Shown: positions 17,025-26,848 of the stretch, piece after piece | How the letters are laid out: the number at the start of each line of letters is the position of its first letter | Position numbering within the stretch: position 1 is the stretch's first letter | Source: Chryseobacterium tructae | GTDB lineage: Bacteria > Bacteroidota > Bacteroidia > Flavobacteriales > Weeksellaceae | Length of the DNA: 64,000 bases | Assembly (NCBI RefSeq): GCF_030409875.1 | Contig: NZ_JAUFQR010000001.1 | Span: 2,232,001-2,296,000 of the forward strand | Direction: 5' to 3' | Translations under genes and position numbers: made by a program | Notes under the pieces: model-generated | Database searches by the model: none | What the model was told of the DNA's origin: nothing | The model's input: only the letters and a program-made list of their open reading frames with translations

Positions 17025-19073
17025 ATGAAAAAAACTATAAACCTACTTTTAGTGCTTGTAAGTAATTATTTTTTAGCACAAAATGATTTTACACTAATCA
17101 CTCCTAAACCTTCAGATTCTAAAGCCAATAAAATTGTTTTTTCCAACAATAGCTTAGGGTATATTATCAATAGTAATAAAGAATTGTTATCTACTAATAA
17201 TAAAGGAGTTACCTGGAATGTTAAACAGAAATTGAATTTTTTCCCACGCGATATAAAATTCAGAAATAATATAGGATTTATTGTAGGAGACAATACGGTT
17301 CTCCGCTCTGATGATTATGGGGTGACCTGGAATCCTGTAAATACTTATGGATTTTTATTAAACTCTATCAATTTTATCAATGATGATGTGGTGTATATTT
17401 CCGGACAGACGCAGACATTAAAATCTTCGGATAAAGGACTTACGTTTCCTGTTAATACAACCATGTATAATATGTCGGCAGCCATTACGGTCTTTACAGA
17501 TGCTAATACAGCTAACGTTGCGACTTATGATGGAAGGTTACTGAGAACAGTAGATGGAGGAAACAGTTGGGTAACTGTTTATTCTGATTCAAGTTCAAAT
17601 AATGGGTTTTACTCTGTTGTTTTTCCATCCCAAAATGTAGGATATGCAAACAAAGGCTTTGGAAATATGCTTAAGACTACTGATGGTGGGCAGACCTGGA
17701 CTACTTTAAGCGAGAGTATCTATTATAGAGAAGCATACGGGATGCAGTTTTTTGATGAAAACAATGGGTTTACAGTAGGAGATGGCGGTGCCATCTATAA
17801 AACAACAAATGGAGGTACTTCATGGCAATGGATTAGTTCGTCTCCAACATTTGTCTATGGTGATGATTATGATTTAAACGGACTGTATTTTTTTGATACT
17901 CAAAATGCTATTTGTGTTGGAAATAACGGTAGAATCATAAAAACCCAAAATGGAGGCACAACCTGGTCCAATTATTCACCCACTTACGATATTATTAATG
18001 AACTACATTTTACAGATGCTAATAATGCGTATATGAAAACAGATAGGGGAGGTTTTTTCAAAACATCAAATGCCGGAGACTCCTGGGAGAAAGTCCAATA
18101 TCCTCCTCACCAGTCTTATAGTCATAAATTTTCTTTCCTGAATGAAAATGTAGGATACTCAATTGGAGCCAACCAGGGAGTTGTATACAAAACAACAAAT
18201 GGAGCTCAAAGCTGGGTAGCAAGCCCGGTTATTCAATATGAGCCATTGTATGCTGTAAGCTTCCTGAATGAAAATGTAGGCTATGTAAGTGGTGGATATG
18301 ATACATCAAATAAAGGAATATATAAAACAGTAGATGGAGCATCTACATGGCAGAAAATCTCAAATATGAGATTTTCCAGTTTTAAATTTTTCAATAATAA
18401 TGTAGGTTTCGGAGTTGTATCAGGATCTTTGGGAAAGCTATATAAAACTTTGGATGGAGGAATTACCTGGAATATATGCCTTAATGAAGGTACTTCGAGC
18501 ATATATTATGATATTCTGAATGAAAACCAGATCTTTCTGCAAGGGGATAATGGTAATTTCTTTAAATCAAATGACGGAGGAAATACATGGATGAAGCTTC
18601 AAACACCTTCTTATGGTTTTGATAAAATTAAATTTGTAAATCAGAATACAGGGTATGTTGCAAATAAAGAAATGGTATATAAAACGGAAGACGGTGGAAC
18701 TACCTGGAATATGATTTTAAATAATAACTACGATTTTGATATAATAACATTGGAAGTTGGTGGTGATTATTTATATTTGTCTGGTAATGGAGGTAGAGTT
18801 TATAAATATTCGTTAGGCTTCTTATCTGCGAGTGAGGTTGGGGTAAATAGTAACAACATTAAAATCTATCCTAATCCTGCAACAGATTATGTTACAGTAA
18901 GCTCTAAGAAGAAAATAAAAGAGATCAAATTGATTGATATTTCAGGGAAAACGCTAAAAACCGTTATAAATACACCCCAAATCAATGTATCTGAGTATCA
19001 TCCGGGAATGTACTTTATGGAGATAATTTTTGGTGACAACACCAAGCAAGTAACCAAAATTATCAAAAAATAG
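17025..19073 (+). CDS. Secreted Ycf48/BNR beta-propeller protein with T9SS type A sorting domain
   Basis: 682 residues. Signal peptide at 1-19 ending L-A-Q. The body repeats about ten blades with the motif K-T-x-[DN]-G-G-x-[TS]-W, as in Ycf48-like and sialidase/BNR propellers. The last ~75 residues (I-Y-P-N-P-A-T-D-Y ... T-K-I-I-K-K) are a type IX secretion sorting domain, so it is moved across the outer membrane and probably anchored to the surface. It starts 4 bases after the rhomboid stop. Ligand unknown. Confidence 0.9.
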   Translation: MKKTINLLLVLVSNYFLAQNDFTLITPKPSDSKANKIVFSNNSLGYIINSNKELLSTNNKGVTWNVKQKLNFFPRDIKFRNNIGFIVGDNTVLRSDDYGVTWNPVNTYGFLLNSINFINDDVVYISGQTQTLKSSDKGLTFPVNTTMYNMSAAITVFTDANTANVATYDGRLLRTVDGGNSWVTVYSDSSSNNGFYSVVFPSQNVGYANKGFGNMLKTTDGGQTWTTLSESIYYREAYGMQFFDENNGFTVGDGGAIYKTTNGGTSWQWISSSPTFVYGDDYDLNGLYFFDTQNAICVGNNGRIIKTQNGGTTWSNYSPTYDIINELHFTDANNAYMKTDRGGFFKTSNAGDSWEKVQYPPHQSYSHKFSFLNENVGYSIGANQGVVYKTTNGAQSWVASPVIQYEPLYAVSFLNENVGYVSGGYDTSNKGIYKTVDGASTWQKISNMRFSSFKFFNNNVGFGVVSGSLGKLYKTLDGGITWNICLNEGTSSIYYDILNENQIFLQGDNGNFFKSNDGGNTWMKLQTPSYGFDKIKFVNQNTGYVANKEMVYKTEDGGTTWNMILNNNYDFDIITLEVGGDYLYLSGNGGRVYKYSLGFLSASEVGVNSNNIKIYPNPATDYVTVSSKKKIKEIKLIDISGKTLKTVINTPQINVSEYHPGMYFMEIIFGDNTKQVTKIIKK

Positions 19074-19101
19074 CGGGATATATTTAAGATAATAAAAACC
19101 A

Positions 19102-20195
19102 ATGAACACATCAGAATTCAACAGTTTCATCGTGATACTTATCTATGGTTCATTGGTTTTGCTTTCTCTGCTGAACATTGCCAATCCTTTAAAAGTAAAC
19201 CGAAAAGCCAACTTCTGGTTCGGGATCTTTCTTTTTCTCTGGTCTACCTTCTGGATGGATGAAGTTCTTTTCCTGATAACAGGTTCAATGATCGAATTTC
19301 ATTCCCTTTTTCTGATTCGACTTATACAATATCTCACCCCCATCTTTTTTTACTTCAGTGTATTATTTTACACCAATCCTTCTTTTACCTTTAAAATAAC
19401 GGATGTGAAATTTTTGCTGTTTCCAGCAGCATTCCTGGTTTGCCTTGTATTGTCAAGTCTTGGTTATACCACTCCTTTTGAATTTCTGAGCATTATTTTG
19501 ATCCTGATTCAGGCGTTATTCTATACTGTACTTTCTTATATTACGATCAGAAAACACCAACAGAAAATTCAGCAGTTCTCTTCCAATACAGAAGGAATCA
19601 ATCTGAACTGGCTCGAATACATTATTCTGGTAATTCTTGCGGTAAACATTATCTATGTCGTTTACAATCTGTTTTATGATCCCAAATCATTAAACTTTTT
19701 TATCAATGCAGTATTCCTATTAGTTATTTACTGTGTAGGATACTATTCTTTGAAACAAAAAGAAATTTATCCATTAGAAGAAAAACAACGGGAGGAATTG
19801 ATCTCTATTGAGGATAATACAAATTCGGAAGAAGTAAAAAGAAACTAATTCCTGATGAAGAACTTATCAAGATCAAAATGCAGCTTGAAAGCATTATGGA
19901 AATCCAGAAACCTTACCTGGATAGTGAGTTGAATCTTATCAAGCTGGCAGAAATAGTATCCGTTTCTACCCATCATTTGTCTTATGTGATTAACACCGGT
20001 TTCCAAAAGAACTTTTTCCAGTATGTAAACGAGTACAGAGTGGAGTATGCTCAAACACTTCTGAAGGATTCCAACAGCAAACTATCCATTCTTGGAATTG
20101 CTTACGAATCAGGGTTTAATTCCAAGACATCTTTTAATACAACCTTTAAAAAATTGACCGGACAAACTCCGTCTGAGTTTAAAAATAGGTTCTGA
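19102..20195 (+). CDS. Membrane-bound AraC family regulator, with a one-base frameshift
   Basis: The first frame (19102-19848) holds about seven membrane helices and ends E-E-V-K-R-N-stop. The second frame (from 19845 to 20195) is an AraC double helix-turn-helix, with L-I-K-L-A-E-I-V-S-V-S and S-I-L-G-I-A-Y-E-S-G-F, ending F-K-N-R-F. One added A in the A run at 19842-19844 joins them as V-K-R-K-L-I-P-D-E-E-L-I-K. This one-protein layout (7-TM sensor plus AraC domain, ~365 residues) is common in flavobacteria. The direct reading is two broken ORFs. It precedes the two SDR genes and may regulate them. Confidence 0.82.
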
Positions 20196-20322
20196 TTTAT
20201 AAACTTTTACTTTTTGTGATTATTTAAGTGCTTGGTTTTTAATTATTTAAATACGTTCTGCAATTTTTGTTGAAAATAAGTTCGTCCAGATAACTCGGAA
20301 CATTAAAAAGCTCCTCTCATGA

Positions 20323-20330
20323 TAGCTTTG
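20323..20330 (+). promoter_or_regulatory. Promoter -7 element for the SDR pair
   Basis: TAGCTTTG matches TAnnTTTG exactly, 20 bases before the ATG at 20350. Confidence 0.6.
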
Positions 20331-20349
20331 TACTGTAAAATTTAATCTT

Positions 20350-21135
20350 ATGGATACTAAAGAATCATACGCTGTGGTAACAGGAGCAAGCCAAGGACTG
20401 GGCAAAGCCTTTGCTGAAAATCTGGCCCGGAAAAATATCAATGTCATTTTGGTAAGTCTTCCCAACCAGAACTTAAAAGAACTTACTCATAGACTTGAGG
20501 AGATATACCGTATAAAAGCTCATTATTATGAAGTGGATCTTTCGGTTAATGAAAATGTGATGAAGCTTACAGAATGGCTTAATTCGTCTTTTCATATTCA
20601 TATTCTGATCAATAATGCAGGACTTGGAGGTACCAGAAAGTTCACCGAAGCAACTTCAGATTATATCAATACCATTCTGCAGGTCAATGTAACCGCTACA
20701 TCATTGATTACCCATCAGCTGCTACCCAATCTTTTAAAACAACCCAAAGCTTATATTTTAAATGTTTCCAGCATGGCCGCATTTTCTCCGATAGGGTTTA
20801 AAACCGTATATCCTGCTTCTAAAAGCTTTATCCATTCTTTTTCCAGAGGTTTGCATGAAGAATTGAAAGGCACTAGTGTTTTTGTAAGCGTGGTGAATCC
20901 GGGTGCCATGAAAACTAACGCAGATGTCTGCAAGAGAATTGAAAAACAGGGCTTATTTGGAAGATTGACGCTTTTAAATCCTGATAAAGTGGCAGCAAGA
21001 TGTATTCAACGGTTATTTAAAAAAGATTCCGTAATTATGGTCAACCCAATAAGCTGGCTGATGATGAAGATTCTTCCGATATGGATAAAACTTCCTCTCA
21101 TGACCCAAGCCATTAAAAGAGAGATCGAAGCATGA
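20350..21135 (+). CDS. SDR family NAD(P)-dependent oxidoreductase (classical)
   Basis: 261 residues. T-G-A-S-Q-G-L-G at 14-21, N-N-A-G near 93, Ser in N-V-S-S-M-A and Y-P-A-S-K catalytic motif near 155. A hydrophobic C-terminal segment (S-W-L-M-M-K-I-L-P-I-W-I) suggests membrane association, as in DltE/YqjQ-like members. The stop overlaps the next gene's start (ATGA), so the pair is translationally coupled. Substrate unknown; the combination with an extended SDR suggests a lipid or sterol-like substrate, which is only inference. Confidence 0.9.
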   Translation: MDTKESYAVVTGASQGLGKAFAENLARKNINVILVSLPNQNLKELTHRLEEIYRIKAHYYEVDLSVNENVMKLTEWLNSSFHIHILINNAGLGGTRKFTEATSDYINTILQVNVTATSLITHQLLPNLLKQPKAYILNVSSMAAFSPIGFKTVYPASKSFIHSFSRGLHEELKGTSVFVSVVNPGAMKTNADVCKRIEKQGLFGRLTLLNPDKVAARCIQRLFKKDSVIMVNPISWLMMKILPIWIKLPLMTQAIKREIEA

Positions 21136-22103
21136 AAAAAGTTTTTGTAACCGGAGCCACAGGGCTTCTGGGAGCTAATGTTATCATTAAATTATTACAA
21201 GATGGTTATTCTGTTATTGCTCTGGTGCGCCAGAAAAGCAAATATCTGGGTGAAGAAAATGAAAACTTGACATTGATTGAAGGGAGCCTGATTTCTGATC
21301 TCTCTTCATACCTTACCAATATTGACTGTATTATTCATATGGCTGCAGAAACGAACCAAAACCTGATTCGTTATGAAGATTATAGAAAAATAAATTACGA
21401 TATCACTATAAAGCTCTTCTCCCAGGCAGAAGCTTGTGGAGTCAGACGATTTCTGTTGGTAAGCTCAGCTAACACCATAGGATATGGAAGTGAAAAAGAA
21501 CCAGGAAATGAGAAAGCACTTCAAAAATATCCTTTTACAGACTCCTTTTATGCGCAGAGCAAGTTGGAAGCTGAAAATTATCTTTTAGAAAACCGTAAAA
21601 ATACAGGAGTCATTATTCTGAATCCCACATTTATGATCGGAGCTTATGATACAAAACCAAGTTCCGGGAAACTGATTTTCTGGGCCTGGAAAAAGAATCT
21701 GGTATTTTATCCGAAAGGAGGGAAGAACTTTGTACATGTGGAAGATGCTGCCATCGGAATATTAAATGCAATTGAAAACGGAAGAGATGGAGAAAAATAT
21801 CTTTTAGCCAATGAAAATTTAAGTTACAGAGAGTTTTTTAATAAAGTAAACCGAATTACCCATCAAAAACCAGTTATGATAGCCATTCCCAATACGTTTT
21901 TAAGCTTCCTTGGATGGATTGGGGATGGGTTGAGAAAACTGAAAATAGAAACAAACCTCAGTACTTCCAATATGAAAGCGCTTCAGATCAGAAATTATTA
22001 TTCTCATCAGAAATCAATAGAAGAGTTTCGGATTCAGTACCAGCTTATTGATAAAGCGATTGAAGATGCTGTTCAGTATTTTATTAAAAGTAATAAAGGT
22101 TGA
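21132..22103 (+). CDS. Extended SDR, NAD-dependent epimerase/dehydratase family
   Basis: 323 residues. Rossmann motif T-G-A-T-G-L-L-G-A at 8-16, H-M-A-A-E-T near 74, Y-A-Q-S-K catalytic motif near 141. Domain resembles dihydroflavonol 4-reductase and 3-beta-hydroxysteroid dehydrogenase-like enzymes, which reduce a carbonyl using NADPH. It overlaps the upstream SDR by 4 bases and is the last gene of the unit. Substrate cannot be read from sequence. Confidence 0.9.
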   Translation: MKKVFVTGATGLLGANVIIKLLQDGYSVIALVRQKSKYLGEENENLTLIEGSLISDLSSYLTNIDCIIHMAAETNQNLIRYEDYRKINYDITIKLFSQAEACGVRRFLLVSSANTIGYGSEKEPGNEKALQKYPFTDSFYAQSKLEAENYLLENRKNTGVIILNPTFMIGAYDTKPSSGKLIFWAWKKNLVFYPKGGKNFVHVEDAAIGILNAIENGRDGEKYLLANENLSYREFFNKVNRITHQKPVMIAIPNTFLSFLGWIGDGLRKLKIETNLSTSNMKALQIRNYYSHQKSIEEFRIQYQLIDKAIEDAVQYFIKSNKG

Positions 22104-22123
22104 TTTTTCATTTCGTTCATTAA

Positions 22124-22152
22124 AAAAAGCCAGCTTTTAAAAGCTGGCTCTG
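22124..22152 (-). terminator. Terminator of the lectin-like operon
   Basis: Perfect palindrome AGCCAGCTTTTAAAAGCTGGCT, followed on the minus strand by a T run. It also lies directly after the plus-strand SDR gene, but the T tract is on the minus side. Confidence 0.8.
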
Positions 22153-22157
22153 TCCAA

Positions 22158-23697
22158 TTATTTTGTTATCGTTTGTGTTATATTTCTATTGGAAACAACG
22201 CAGGCTTTGCTGCAGTTATTTGTACTTGAAATATTAACCTGTACCAATGCTGGCAATGACCTGTATTCTTCCTTATTATAAGGAGCTTCAGTGCCATTTC
22301 TTCCACCGCCTTTAATATCATACTGAATTTGGGCAACTCCGGTAAATCCACTCGCAGGCCTAAAAGAAAGCGCTCCGGTAGTGGGTAAATAGGTCCATGT
22401 TCCCTGACTGTTGGTGTAAACACCACCTGTTATGTTCGGAATTACAGCTCCCTTGTTATCCAAAAATCTGAATGAATTAAAATCAAGGTTATTATATGAA
22501 AGTGTTGGTGGGTTTTGACCACTTGCTGAAGAATAAGCTGCATCATTAAGCAAAGGATAATAGGTTGACTTGATGCCCGGGCAGCCTGCAAACAGGTCAT
22601 CTGTTACTTCGGCAGCATAAGGCCTTGTAACCCCTAAGTTTCTCAATAAATGGATATTTTTGGCCGCTCCTGTAGAAGCTGCAAATCCAATTCTAAAAGT
22701 AGAAGGAGCTGAAGTATCCAGAGTTCTTACCCTAGTGTTGGATATGGTAGTCTCGGTATATTTCAGAGAAGTAGGGTAATAATAATTATCAATTACTTTC
22801 TCCTTTATGTTTCCATGCTGTATTTCCAGGGTAATATTGTAACCGCCTGCCGGATTGGGAACCAAACGACATATGCTTTACGAAATCTTGCATCATTTTC
22901 ATTTTGAGGAAACGTAGTTCCTCCACTTTCAATGCTGAATTGCTGAAGATTCGGGTTTTTAATACCGATATATTTTCCTGTTGCAGTATCCAGATAAGCA
23001 GACCTGTTATTGCTGGTAGTGGAGGCATTGGTTGCTATACTGTAAAGCAACGGATACCCGTTATATCCTGCAGGCTCAGCCGATGATAAATATTGGTTTC
23101 CACGCTTACCTCTTAAAGAGACATTGCTTCGCCCATCAGCCAGTGTTACTCCAAATATTCCATTTCTGACTCTTTCACCCTGGTTAAAGCTTGTTTTAAA
23201 ATTTCCAAATTCATCCAGCCCTATTCCAAGATAGGCTCCTCTCAACCCTTCGGTAGATTCCCGGCCTCGTACAAAACTATAACCTAATCCTCCTCCAAAA
23301 TATCCAAGATTAAGTTGTTCTTTAGGGATAGATCCGTCTACCAGGAATATAGAAATACCATCTCCTCCATTACTGTTGCCTCCATAAATGGCAAATTCAA
23401 ATTCAAATTTAATTCCCTGATCACTTTTAAATGTCTTATCCGCCAAGATAACTCCTCCTGAAATGTTATTGACGCTGCGGGTTAGTCGTAATCCGTCTGT
23501 GGTAAAGGTAGCGTCATTCTGAACACCACTTGTTGCTACTTTATAAGCTTCCTGAGGCTGTAATCCCTCTGTAAAGTTGACAAATAGGGATATCCGGTTC
23601 CCTGTTCATTCTGTGCATAAATATTTTGAGCGAAAATGACCAGGAGAAAAGTAAGCAAGAATCTGTTGTATTGTATAATTGATTTACTTTTTATCAT
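22158..23697 (-). CDS. L-type lectin-like secreted surface protein, with two frameshifts
   Basis: Starting at the ATG at 23697, the protein opens with a signal peptide (M-I-K-S-K-S-I-I-Q-Y ... N-I-Y-A-Q). The frame then breaks at the A run 23582-23584; adding one base restores Y-P-Y-F-V-N-F-T-E-G-L-Q-P-Q-E-A-Y. It breaks again at CC 22862-22863; adding one G on the minus strand restores Y-V-V-W-V-P-N-P-A-G-G. The joined product is ~510 residues: an L-type lectin-like fold (G-G-D-G-I-S-I-F-L-V-D-G, A-Y-L-G-I-G-L-D-E-F-G-N-F) followed by a C-terminal domain with paired cysteines. Likely binds carbohydrate at the cell surface. It follows a small exported protein by 7 bases. Confidence 0.75.
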
Positions 23698-23704
23698 ACT
23701 TCAA

Positions 23705-24277
23705 TTATTTGACAACAAAAACAATATTGATAAAAGAACAGTCTGTAGCGGCTGCTTTTACATCATACTTCATTACACCATCATCAGAAATAGTAATATT
23801 ACTGAATACATTAGGATCAGCATCAGTTACATAATAGTAAAGATCTTTGCTTGAAGGGAAAAAAGGAATGGATGCAGGAGCACTGGTACTTTTGGCTTTT
23901 GGTGATCCAAACTGAGTTTTATACAGCGTATATAAATCTTTAGTTCGGCCAGCTACAGTGGTAGAAGTATCAAAAGAAACACTTGGCATATAAAACATTT
24001 TTACAGCATTATTGCTAATACATAACCAATCCGGATTGGTTGGGGTTCCCACATTCTGACTTAAACATTTCTTATCAGTATCATAAATAAGAAGTGAGTT
24101 GGCCGGATTTGAAATAGCATCTCTTTTTGCAGTAGTAAGTCTCGGTATCAACATTCCCTTATCCTGACTGTAAATATCAAGGGCTGCACTGCCGTCTGGT
24201 TTGGGTGTGTTAATCCCTACTTGGGCAAATGAAAACGAACTTACTAAAACGATCGGTAGAAATAATTTTTTAATCAT
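23705..24277 (-). CDS. Exported hypothetical protein, Bacteroidota surface type
   Basis: 190 residues. Signal peptide 1-19 (ends S-F-A-Q), then V-G-I-N-T-x-x-P-D and A-A-L-D-I-Y-S-Q-D-K-G-M-L-I-P-R, a motif at the N-terminus of many flavobacterial cell-surface and tail-fibre-like proteins. The rest has no family I recognise. It is 7 bases upstream of the lectin-like gene on the same strand; the two are probably coexpressed and the products may work together at the surface. Confidence 0.78.
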   Translation of the reverse strand: MIKKLFLPIVLVSSFSFAQVGINTPKPDGSAALDIYSQDKGMLIPRLTTAKRDAISNPANSLLIYDTDKKCLSQNVGTPTNPDWLCISNNAVKMFYMPSVSFDTSTTVAGRTKDLYTLYKTQFGSPKAKSTSAPASIPFFPSSKDLYYYVTDADPNVFSNITISDDGVMKYDVKAAATDCSFINIVFVVK

Positions 24278-24842
24278 GATGTTCTTAAATAATTTTTTAT
24301 CTAGGTATTTTATGTTTTTTTTAATGGTTATGTTTTTAGTTAGGAGAGAATCTTCAGGAGGCTTAATTCCATAAAGGAAATAAGAATCCCTAACAGTTCA
24401 TTGAAACAATGAATTGTTACGTTCAAAAAATGACATAATAAGGCCTTTTATTTCAAAAGCCAATAACAGATAGAACAACGATGTCTCATAAAGAAACATG
24501 CTATGTTTAACCGGAAAGTCGAAAAAAATGAATTGAATTAAGTGGCGGTGTAAGCCCTTAAATAATTAAGATTCATATTCCCTCGTGTTTTTTGTAAATG
24601 TACGAATAAAATATGAAAGGGCTTGTTTTCGGGTTGTTAATTTTTATTTTCCTTAATTAGTTGATTTAATTATTATATTTTAGTTTAAATTTTTATATAA
24701 TTAATAAATTATTGAGATTGTTTTTAATGTGTAAATCTTTGTATTTTATTAAAAATTTGAAAAATAAACGGTGTAGACAGGTAGAAATTGGGAAAAATAC
24801 TTTAAATTTTTCTTTTTTTTATCTAAAGAACTGAAAAATAGT
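24278..24842. other. Long AT-rich gap, probable long 5' leader of the lectin operon
   Basis: No gene seen. On the minus strand, a promoter-like TACATTTA (24595-24602) would give a leader of about 310 bases before the ATG at 24277. The leader contains the hairpin TTCATTG-AAA-CAATGAA (24397-24413) and the inverted pair AAGCCCTT / AAGGGCTT. Between 24650 and 24842 I see nothing beyond A/T-rich sequence. Confidence 0.4.
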
Positions 24843-25202
24843 CTAGTTTGAAAAATGAGTCAACGCCTCTTCCAACGTTTCTACAAAATTGACATGCCCG
24901 GTTTTATTACTTTCAAAGATGAAATCCCTCATGCTTTTGCTTTCGTATTTATTAAAATCGCCAACAATAGCTAATCCAATGCGGTAATTTGAAAATTTTT
25001 GCAGAATTTCTCCAGCTATTTTAGTCCTCAGGTCAAAAAAGGCCGGAGTAATATTTTTTTCATAGAGAACTACTTTATCAAATCCTTGATAATAGATGTT
25101 TCCCATAAGATCTAATGCGTCTTCTGCTGATTGGATAATGATTTGATATGAAGTTACTTCTGCGATTTGCCTGTTTCCGACATTGTGCGGTTTGATCACC
25201 AT
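24843..25202 (-). CDS. DUF4180 domain-containing protein
   Basis: 119 residues, the usual length for DUF4180. It has S-A-E-D-A-L-D-L-M-G-N and Y-Q-G-F-D-K-V-V-L-Y-E-K-N-I-T-P-A-F-F-D-L, both characteristic. Function of the family is unknown. Cytoplasmic; gene stands 40 bases downstream of prmC on the same strand. Confidence 0.85.
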   Translation of the reverse strand: MVIKPHNVGNRQIAEVTSYQIIIQSAEDALDLMGNIYYQGFDKVVLYEKNITPAFFDLRTKIAGEILQKFSNYRIGLAIVGDFNKYESKSMRDFIFESNKTGHVNFVETLEEALTHFSN

Positions 25203-25242
25203 GATTTCTGTGATGTATGGTTATTATACAGGATAAAATTAC

Positions 25243-26085
25243 TTATTTTCTACCATAAATAAACCGATCATTTTCAGATAAGTCTTTTAACAGTTGTGCG
25301 TTGGAGAAATAGTGATATAGTTCCAACGTTTCTTGCCCCAACTTTTGATTGATCTCTAAAAATAAAAGTCCGTTATTTTTCAAATGTTCTTGGGAATCCT
25401 CTGCAATCTTTCTGTAAAAAATCAAAGCATCAGATGTAGGGGAGAAAAGCGCCATTGTAGGCTCAAATCCTTTCACCGAATCAGCAATTTCCGTTTCCTC
25501 TTCAACGCCTATATAAGGTGGATTTGAAATGATAATGTCGTATTCTTCAGTTAATTGGGTGTTCAGATAGTCTGCATGGATGAATTGAATATCAAGCTGA
25601 TGATAATCTGCATTTCGTTTGGCTGTTTCAAGTGCCTTTTCAGAAAAATCTATTGATGATACTTCAGCATCAGGAAAATGTTTCTTTAAAACCAAAGGAA
25701 TTACACCACTTCCGGTACCAATATCAAGAATCTTTAACGCTTTATTTCCTGATTTTTTAATCTCCTGAATGGCAATTTCAAGAAGCTCTTCCGTTTCCGG
25801 GCGAGGGATCAATACATTTTCATCCACTAGAAATTTCATTCCGTAAAACTCCGTCTCACCAAGAATTTGTTGATAAGGTCTTCCTGTTTTTAAAATTGAA
25901 ATCAATTCACCAAGCTTTTGTTCATCATCTGTCAAAAGTTCCTGTTCTGAAAATCTTCTTTGTTCAAAAGAATCAAAGCCTGTAATTTTCTGAATAAATA
26001 TTGAGGCTAAAAAAGCGCTTTCCGACTCAGTATAAAGGCCGGAAAGTTCTGCTTTGAAATATTTTTTATATGCTGAAACTGTCAT
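25243..26085 (-). CDS. prmC: Peptide chain release factor N5-glutamine methyltransferase
   Basis: 280 residues. SAM-binding D-I-G-T-G-S-G-V-I near residue 117 and the N-P-P-Y catalytic motif (I-S-N-P-P-Y-I-G) near 189. It methylates the Gln of the GGQ motif in release factors RF1 and RF2. It is immediately next to yaaA (stop and start adjacent), so the two are probably cotranscribed. Confidence 0.93.
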   Translation of the reverse strand: MTVSAYKKYFKAELSGLYTESESAFLASIFIQKITGFDSFEQRRFSEQELLTDDEQKLGELISILKTGRPYQQILGETEFYGMKFLVDENVLIPRPETEELLEIAIQEIKKSGNKALKILDIGTGSGVIPLVLKKHFPDAEVSSIDFSEKALETAKRNADYHQLDIQFIHADYLNTQLTEEYDIIISNPPYIGVEEETEIADSVKGFEPTMALFSPTSDALIFYRKIAEDSQEHLKNNGLLFLEINQKLGQETLELYHYFSNAQLLKDLSENDRFIYGRK

Positions 26086-26844
26086 TTATCTCGTGAAAAC
26101 AAGTTTAGTGTCTGTAGATTTTTCTTCATCAATTCTATAGCCTTCATAGTTGAAAGCTTTTACATCTTCCAGTGTTTTGGCATTGGTTTCTGCACAGAAT
26201 CTTACCACGAGACCTCTTGCATGTTTTGTGTACACTACAATGGTTTTCAGTTTACCTTCTCTTAATTCATAAAAATCAAAATCAATTACCTTATGGTTCA
26301 GTTTTTTTCTATCAATAACTTTTCCATATTCATTGCTGGCCAGGTGAAGCAGGATTTCTCCTTTTTTCATTTCAGAATTCAGTTGCTCTGTGATCTTCTC
26401 TCTCCAGAATTCATAGAGATTTTTGTACTGATCGAATTCAAAAGGACGTCCCATTTCCAGTCTGTAAAGCATTACTTTATCAGAAGGTTTCAGAAGACCG
26501 TACAATCCGGAAAGCATTCTGTAGTTTTTTTGAAGGTAATCTACGGCATCTTTATCAAGCGTTTTAGCATCCAATCCTCTGTACACTTCGCCTGTAAAAG
26601 CAAACATAGCAGGAGTAGATTCTTTCGCAGTAGGCTTTGATTTCCATTTTTGATTTCTTTCCCAGTTTTCATCAGCCAGCTTTGGCGAGATCTCCATAAG
26701 CTCAGAAAGATATTTGGGTGATTTTTCCTTTAAATAAGTTTGTATAAATGCTGCATCTTCAATGAATTTAGGAGTAGTAGATTTCAACAAATCGGTTGAA
26801 TTTTCTACATTCATTAATTTGGCAGGTGATGTTACAATTTTCAT
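26086..26844 (-). CDS. yaaA: Peroxide stress protein YaaA (DUF328 family)
   Basis: 252 residues from the ATG at 26844 (M-K-I-V-T-S-P-A-K); the open frame extends to 26877, but that would add a hydrophobic tail before a conserved start. S-P-A-K-L-M at 6-11, F-T-G-E-V-Y-R-G-L near 80 and F-D-F-Y near 188 are family features. In E. coli YaaA lowers free iron during peroxide stress and binds DNA. The CPBP gene ends 4 bases upstream. Confidence 0.92.
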   Translation of the reverse strand: MKIVTSPAKLMNVENSTDLLKSTTPKFIEDAAFIQTYLKEKSPKYLSELMEISPKLADENWERNQKWKSKPTAKESTPAMFAFTGEVYRGLDAKTLDKDAVDYLQKNYRMLSGLYGLLKPSDKVMLYRLEMGRPFEFDQYKNLYEFWREKITEQLNSEMKKGEILLHLASNEYGKVIDRKKLNHKVIDFDFYELREGKLKTIVVYTKHARGLVVRFCAETNAKTLEDVKAFNYEGYRIDEEKSTDTKLVFTR

Positions 26845-26848
26845 AATA

